In this document: positions 61,074 through 64,000 of the stretch, piece after piece
Position numbering within the stretch: position 1 is the stretch's first letter
How the letters are laid out: every line of letters starts with the position of its first letter
Assembly: GCA_964598425.1 (NCBI GenBank)
Contig: CAZRBV010000011.1
Location: 6,686-70,685, forward strand
Origin: UBA12567 sp964598425
GTDB taxonomy: Bacteria > Planctomycetota > Phycisphaerae > Phycisphaerales > SM1A02
Direction of reading: 5' to 3'
Length of the DNA: 64,000 nucleotides
Notes under the pieces: model-generated
The model's database searches: none
Told to the model about the DNA's origin: nothing
The model's input: only the letters and a program-made list of their open reading frames with translations
Program-made: the position numbers and the translations under genes

Positions 61074-62095
61074 CGTCGACGGACCTTCCACTGCCGACCT
61101 ACAAGCCTAAGGACTTCGCCTCTGATCAGGATGTGCGATGGTGTCCCGGCTGCGGCGACTATGCCGTGCTCGCGGCGGTTCGCAAGACGCTTCCCAAACT
61201 TGGCCGCCACAAGGAAGACTTTGTCTTTGTCTCGGGCATCGGGTGCGCCGCTCGCTTTCCCTATTACATGGAGACGTACGGGCTGCACTCTATCCACGGC
61301 CGCGCTCCTGCCTTCGCCACCGGCATCAAGCTGGCGAATCCGGATCTCGATGTGTGGATCGTCTCGGGCGATGGCGACCTGCTGTCGATCGGCGGCAATC
61401 ACACGATTCATGTGATGCGCCGTAACGTCGGCGTGCGGATTCTGCTTTTGAACAACCGCATCTACGGATTGACCAAGGGGCAGTATTCACCAACGAGTGA
61501 GCGAGGCAAGGTCACCAAGTCGACGCCCATGGGATCGATCGACGAGCCGGTCAATCCACTGGCGCTTGCCCTCGCGGCCGAGTGCACGTTCGTCGCGAGG
61601 TGCATCGATGTCGATGCCAAGATGCTGGTTCCCACGATGGAACGCGCCGCTGGTCACGAAGGCTGCGCCTTCATCGAGGTCTATCAGGACTGCAACATCT
61701 TCAACCATCAGGCATGGTTCTACGCATCGCAGAAGGACACGCGGCCGAACAACACGGTCGACCTGGTGCATGGCGAGCCCCTCATTTTCGGCGAGAATCG
61801 TGACAAGGGTGTGATGATCGTGAATGGGCGACCTCGCGCCGTGACGCTTGGCACCGGTGGTGTGACCGAGAAGGATCTGCTTGTCCACGACGAGACAGAT
61901 CGCACGCTCGCGTTCACGCTTGCCAATATGCGGAGCCCGGAACTCCCTGAGCCGCTCGGTGTGCTGTACTGCAATCCGGACCGCCCAGCCTATGAGCAGG
62001 AGAGTCGGGCGCAGATCAAGCAGGCCGAGGAAGCACGCCCGGATGCCGATCTGGCCGCACTTGTTGCCGGACCAGACACATGGACGGTCGGCTGA
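61070..62095 (+). CDS. korB: 2-oxoacid:ferredoxin oxidoreductase, beta subunit
   Basis: A 341-residue beta subunit with the thiamine-diphosphate site. The cluster-binding start DVRWCPGCGDYAVLAA, the SGIGCAARFPYYMETYGLHS block and the TPP motif GDGDLLSIGGNHTIH...LLNNRIYGLTKGQYSPTS are complete. ATG 61070 overlaps the korA stop (ATGA). The 3' end overlaps mnmG by 16 bp. Confidence 0.95.
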   Translation: MTSTDLPLPTYKPKDFASDQDVRWCPGCGDYAVLAAVRKTLPKLGRHKEDFVFVSGIGCAARFPYYMETYGLHSIHGRAPAFATGIKLANPDLDVWIVSGDGDLLSIGGNHTIHVMRRNVGVRILLLNNRIYGLTKGQYSPTSERGKVTKSTPMGSIDEPVNPLALALAAECTFVARCIDVDAKMLVPTMERAAGHEGCAFIEVYQDCNIFNHQAWFYASQKDTRPNNTVDLVHGEPLIFGENRDKGVMIVNGRPRAVTLGTGGVTEKDLLVHDETDRTLAFTLANMRSPELPEPLGVLYCNPDRPAYEQESRAQIKQAEEARPDADLAALVAGPDTWTVG

Positions 62096-63927
62096 AACAG
62101 GACCAGCATTGCTGCGATGTGATCATCGTCGGCGGCGGCCACGCAGGCGTTGAGGCCGCGTGGGCGGCATCGAACATTCTTGGCGGGGAGGGACGCGTCG
62201 TACTCATCACGATGGATCCATCCAGAATTGGTGTTATGTCATGCAATCCGGCGATCGGCGGGCTTGCCAAGGGGCAGGTGGTGCGTGAGATCGACGCGCT
62301 TGGCGGGGTCATGGGGGTGGCGGCCGACGCCTCGGGGATCATGTTCAAGGTGCTCAATCAATCCAAAGGCCCTGCTGTGCAGGGGCCGCGTGCCCAGTGC
62401 GACAAGGACGTGTATGCGGCGTGCGCCCAGCGGATGATTGCGTCGCGGGCGAACATCATTGTCGCCACTGGAACTGTGTCGAACCTGCTGATCGAGGATG
62501 GGCAGTGCACTGGTGCCGTGTGCCCGGACGGAACCGAATACCGCGCTCCGGCGGTGGTGCTGACGACCGGAACGTTTATGCGGGCGATCATGCATACCGG
62601 CGCATCGCAAACGTCGGGCGGGCGGGCAGGCGAAGGAACGGCCGACGGTATCTCAACGGCGCTCACACGGCTCGGGCTGGAACTTGGCCGTCTCAAGACA
62701 GGGACGCCGCCGCGGCTGCGTCTGGGATCAATCGAATGGGATGCATTGACGCCGCAGTATGGCGATGATCCGGCCGTTCCCTTCAGCGATCTGGCGAGCG
62801 ACGCATTCCCAATGCTGGAGCAGATCAGTTGCCGGATCACACGCACGACGCCCGAGTCGCACGCGTTGATCCGCGAAAATCTAGACCGCGCCCCGATGTT
62901 CAGCGGCCAGATCGATGCCGAATCGGGACCGAGGTACTGCCCGAGCATCGAAGACAAGGTTGTGCGGTTTGCAGATCGCGAGAGCCATCACGTCTTTCTC
63001 GAACCCGAGACGTTGGCGGGCGAGTCGATTTACTGCAACGGAATCAGTACATCGCTTCCACCGGATGTGCAGGATCAGATTGTGCGCGCGATGCCGGGCT
63101 GTGAGCGGGCCGAGATTCTTCAGTATGGCTACGCAGTGGAGTACGACATGGTGCGGCCGCACCAGATTGATGCGACGTGCATGGTGAAGTCGATTCCGGG
63201 CCTGTATCTGGCGGGCCAGATCAACGGAACAAGCGGTTATGAGGAAGCGGCGGGGCAGGGCCTTGTGGCGGGAGTCAATGCGGCCCGCCGGAGTGGCGGT
63301 GAATCCCCGATTCGTCTGGCCCGTGACGAGGCGTACATTGGTGTGATGCTGGACGATCTTGTGACGCGCACACCGCGCGAGCCGTATCGGTTGTTTACGA
63401 GCCGCGCCGAACATCGCATGCTGCTGCGGAGCGACAACGCCGACGCGAGGCTGACGCCGGTTGGCCGCGCGTGGGGAACCGTGTGTGATGCGCGGTGGGC
63501 GAACTGGGAGGCGCGTCGCGGTCGGCTTGCGAGCATTGCGGACCGCATGGACTCTCTTCCCGGCGAGTCCGGCAAGAATCTGGCCGCGCTTGCTCGGCGG
63601 CCTGATGTTTCGATCGAGCACATCGCCGAGCGGCTCGGAGGGGGGGACGAGCATCGCGATGTCGCCCGGGTGATGACCGATGCGCGGTACGACGGATATG
63701 TGAGAAGGCAGCAGGCCGAGATTCGCAGGCAGCGCGAGGCCGACACGGTTCGGATTCCCGAGCGTCTCGATCCTGCAAGCATCACGGGCCTCCGGAGTGA
63801 GGCGGCCGAGGCGCTTGCCCGGTTCCGCCCGGCGACCCTCGGTCAGGCAAGTCGCCTCGCCGGCGTGACACCTGCGGACGCCACCGTACTGGCGGTGGCG
63901 ATTCGAAAGAGCCAGGCCACCCAGTGA
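62080..63927 (+). CDS. mnmG: tRNA uridine 5-carboxymethylaminomethyl modification enzyme MnmG
   Basis: A 615-residue FAD-dependent enzyme that, with MnmE, modifies U34 of certain tRNAs. The FAD motif is DVIIVGGGHAGVEAAWAAS. Other signatures are MSCNPAIGGLAKGQVVREIDALGG, GTPPRL and the late GYEEAAGQGLVAGVNAAR. ATG 62080 lies 16 bp inside korB. No MnmE gene is in the window. The tRNA-Thr gene follows 34 bp later. Confidence 0.96.
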   Translation: MDGRLKQDQHCCDVIIVGGGHAGVEAAWAASNILGGEGRVVLITMDPSRIGVMSCNPAIGGLAKGQVVREIDALGGVMGVAADASGIMFKVLNQSKGPAVQGPRAQCDKDVYAACAQRMIASRANIIVATGTVSNLLIEDGQCTGAVCPDGTEYRAPAVVLTTGTFMRAIMHTGASQTSGGRAGEGTADGISTALTRLGLELGRLKTGTPPRLRLGSIEWDALTPQYGDDPAVPFSDLASDAFPMLEQISCRITRTTPESHALIRENLDRAPMFSGQIDAESGPRYCPSIEDKVVRFADRESHHVFLEPETLAGESIYCNGISTSLPPDVQDQIVRAMPGCERAEILQYGYAVEYDMVRPHQIDATCMVKSIPGLYLAGQINGTSGYEEAAGQGLVAGVNAARRSGGESPIRLARDEAYIGVMLDDLVTRTPREPYRLFTSRAEHRMLLRSDNADARLTPVGRAWGTVCDARWANWEARRGRLASIADRMDSLPGESGKNLAALARRPDVSIEHIAERLGGGDEHRDVARVMTDARYDGYVRRQQAEIRRQREADTVRIPERLDPASITGLRSEAAEALARFRPATLGQASRLAGVTPADATVLAVAIRKSQATQ

Positions 63928-63946
63928 TCGCGGCCCCTCGGTCGAG

Positions 63947-63952
63947 TACCCT
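63947..63952 (+). promoter_or_regulatory. -10-like TACCCT before tRNA-Thr
   Basis: TACCCT ends 9 bases before the first base of the tRNA, the distance expected for a start at or near the mature 5' end. No convincing -35 is seen. Confidence 0.35.
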
Positions 63953-63961
63953 GCACGCTTC

Positions 63962-64000
63962 GCCACCGTAGCTCAATTGGCAGAGCACCTGATTTGTAAT
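63962..64000 (+). tRNA. tRNA-Thr (anticodon TGT), 3' part outside the window
   Basis: The sequence shows the acceptor 5' strand GCCACCG, a D arm GCTC...GAGC, and the anticodon stem start CCTGA followed by the loop TTTGTAA, giving anticodon TGT for threonine codon ACA. The window ends within the anticodon arm. Confidence 0.9.

Overview
The window comes from a GC-rich planctomycete, most likely class Phycisphaerae. Seven unrelated secreted proteins end in the same paired-EF-hand dockerin-like tail (GDxNxDGxVxxxDLLxxLxxWG-type). A PEP-CTERM-like arginine-ended protein, a DUF1501/DUF1800 pair, an arylsulfatase, a greatly enlarged SecA and an LptE/BamD-type outer-membrane assembly pair point the same way. 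Most genes are housekeeping or envelope genes. I see no phage, IS element, CRISPR array or integron.

Layout. 1-9364: sulfatase 3' end, GNAT acetyltransferase and RarD-type transporter with overlapping divergent starts, a large M6 protease/VWA protein, a HAF-repeat protein, an AhpD-like protein, a thioredoxin-fold protein and a methyltransferase. 9367-12958 (minus): iron uptake operon feoA-feoB, a small membrane protein, a DUF2520 reductase-like protein and a small zincin. 13040-19318: PEP-CTERM-like protein, small protein, YcjF-like membrane protein, a DCC1/lipase-maturation-factor fusion and an LVIVD-repeat protein. 19397-28324 (minus): a seven-gene block of CopA-type ATPase, DUF1800, DUF1501, HMA lipoprotein, NHL-repeat protein, a lipoprotein and a di-heme peroxidase. 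28348-38163: secA, two membrane or thioesterase-like genes, a TIM-barrel epimerase with gamma-glutamyltransferase, and an FmdB-like protein lacking its cysteines. 38161-38373: two tandem 108-bp repeats. 38378-43437 (minus): a dockerin-tailed protein, rpsB-tsf, pyrC and a Cys/Lys/Ala-rich lipoprotein. 43622-51105: uvrC, a double-cupredoxin protein, and the operon bamD-like-lptE-ftsH-ppx. 51688-59089: sigma factor, a CoA-transferase B subunit without its A subunit, ALDH7-type dehydrogenase with a Nudix gene, an FHA-GspE/PilB ATPase and a beta-helix protein. 59175-64000: korA-korB-mnmG and the 5' part of tRNA-Thr.

How the genes work together. Envelope biogenesis dominates: SecA for export, BamD/LptE for the outer membrane, FtsH for quality control, and many exported dockerin-tailed proteins. 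Metal handling is a second theme: Feo iron uptake, the copper-type ATPase with an HMA lipoprotein and MauG-like peroxidase, and a double cupredoxin protein.

Two signals stand out. First, about a dozen genes have a TANNNT (-10-like) hexamer only 6-9 bases before the start codon, usually without a Shine-Dalgarno sequence, which suggests widespread leaderless transcription. Second, SecA (1376 aa) appears to carry four degenerate copies of a helical unit present once in ordinary SecA.
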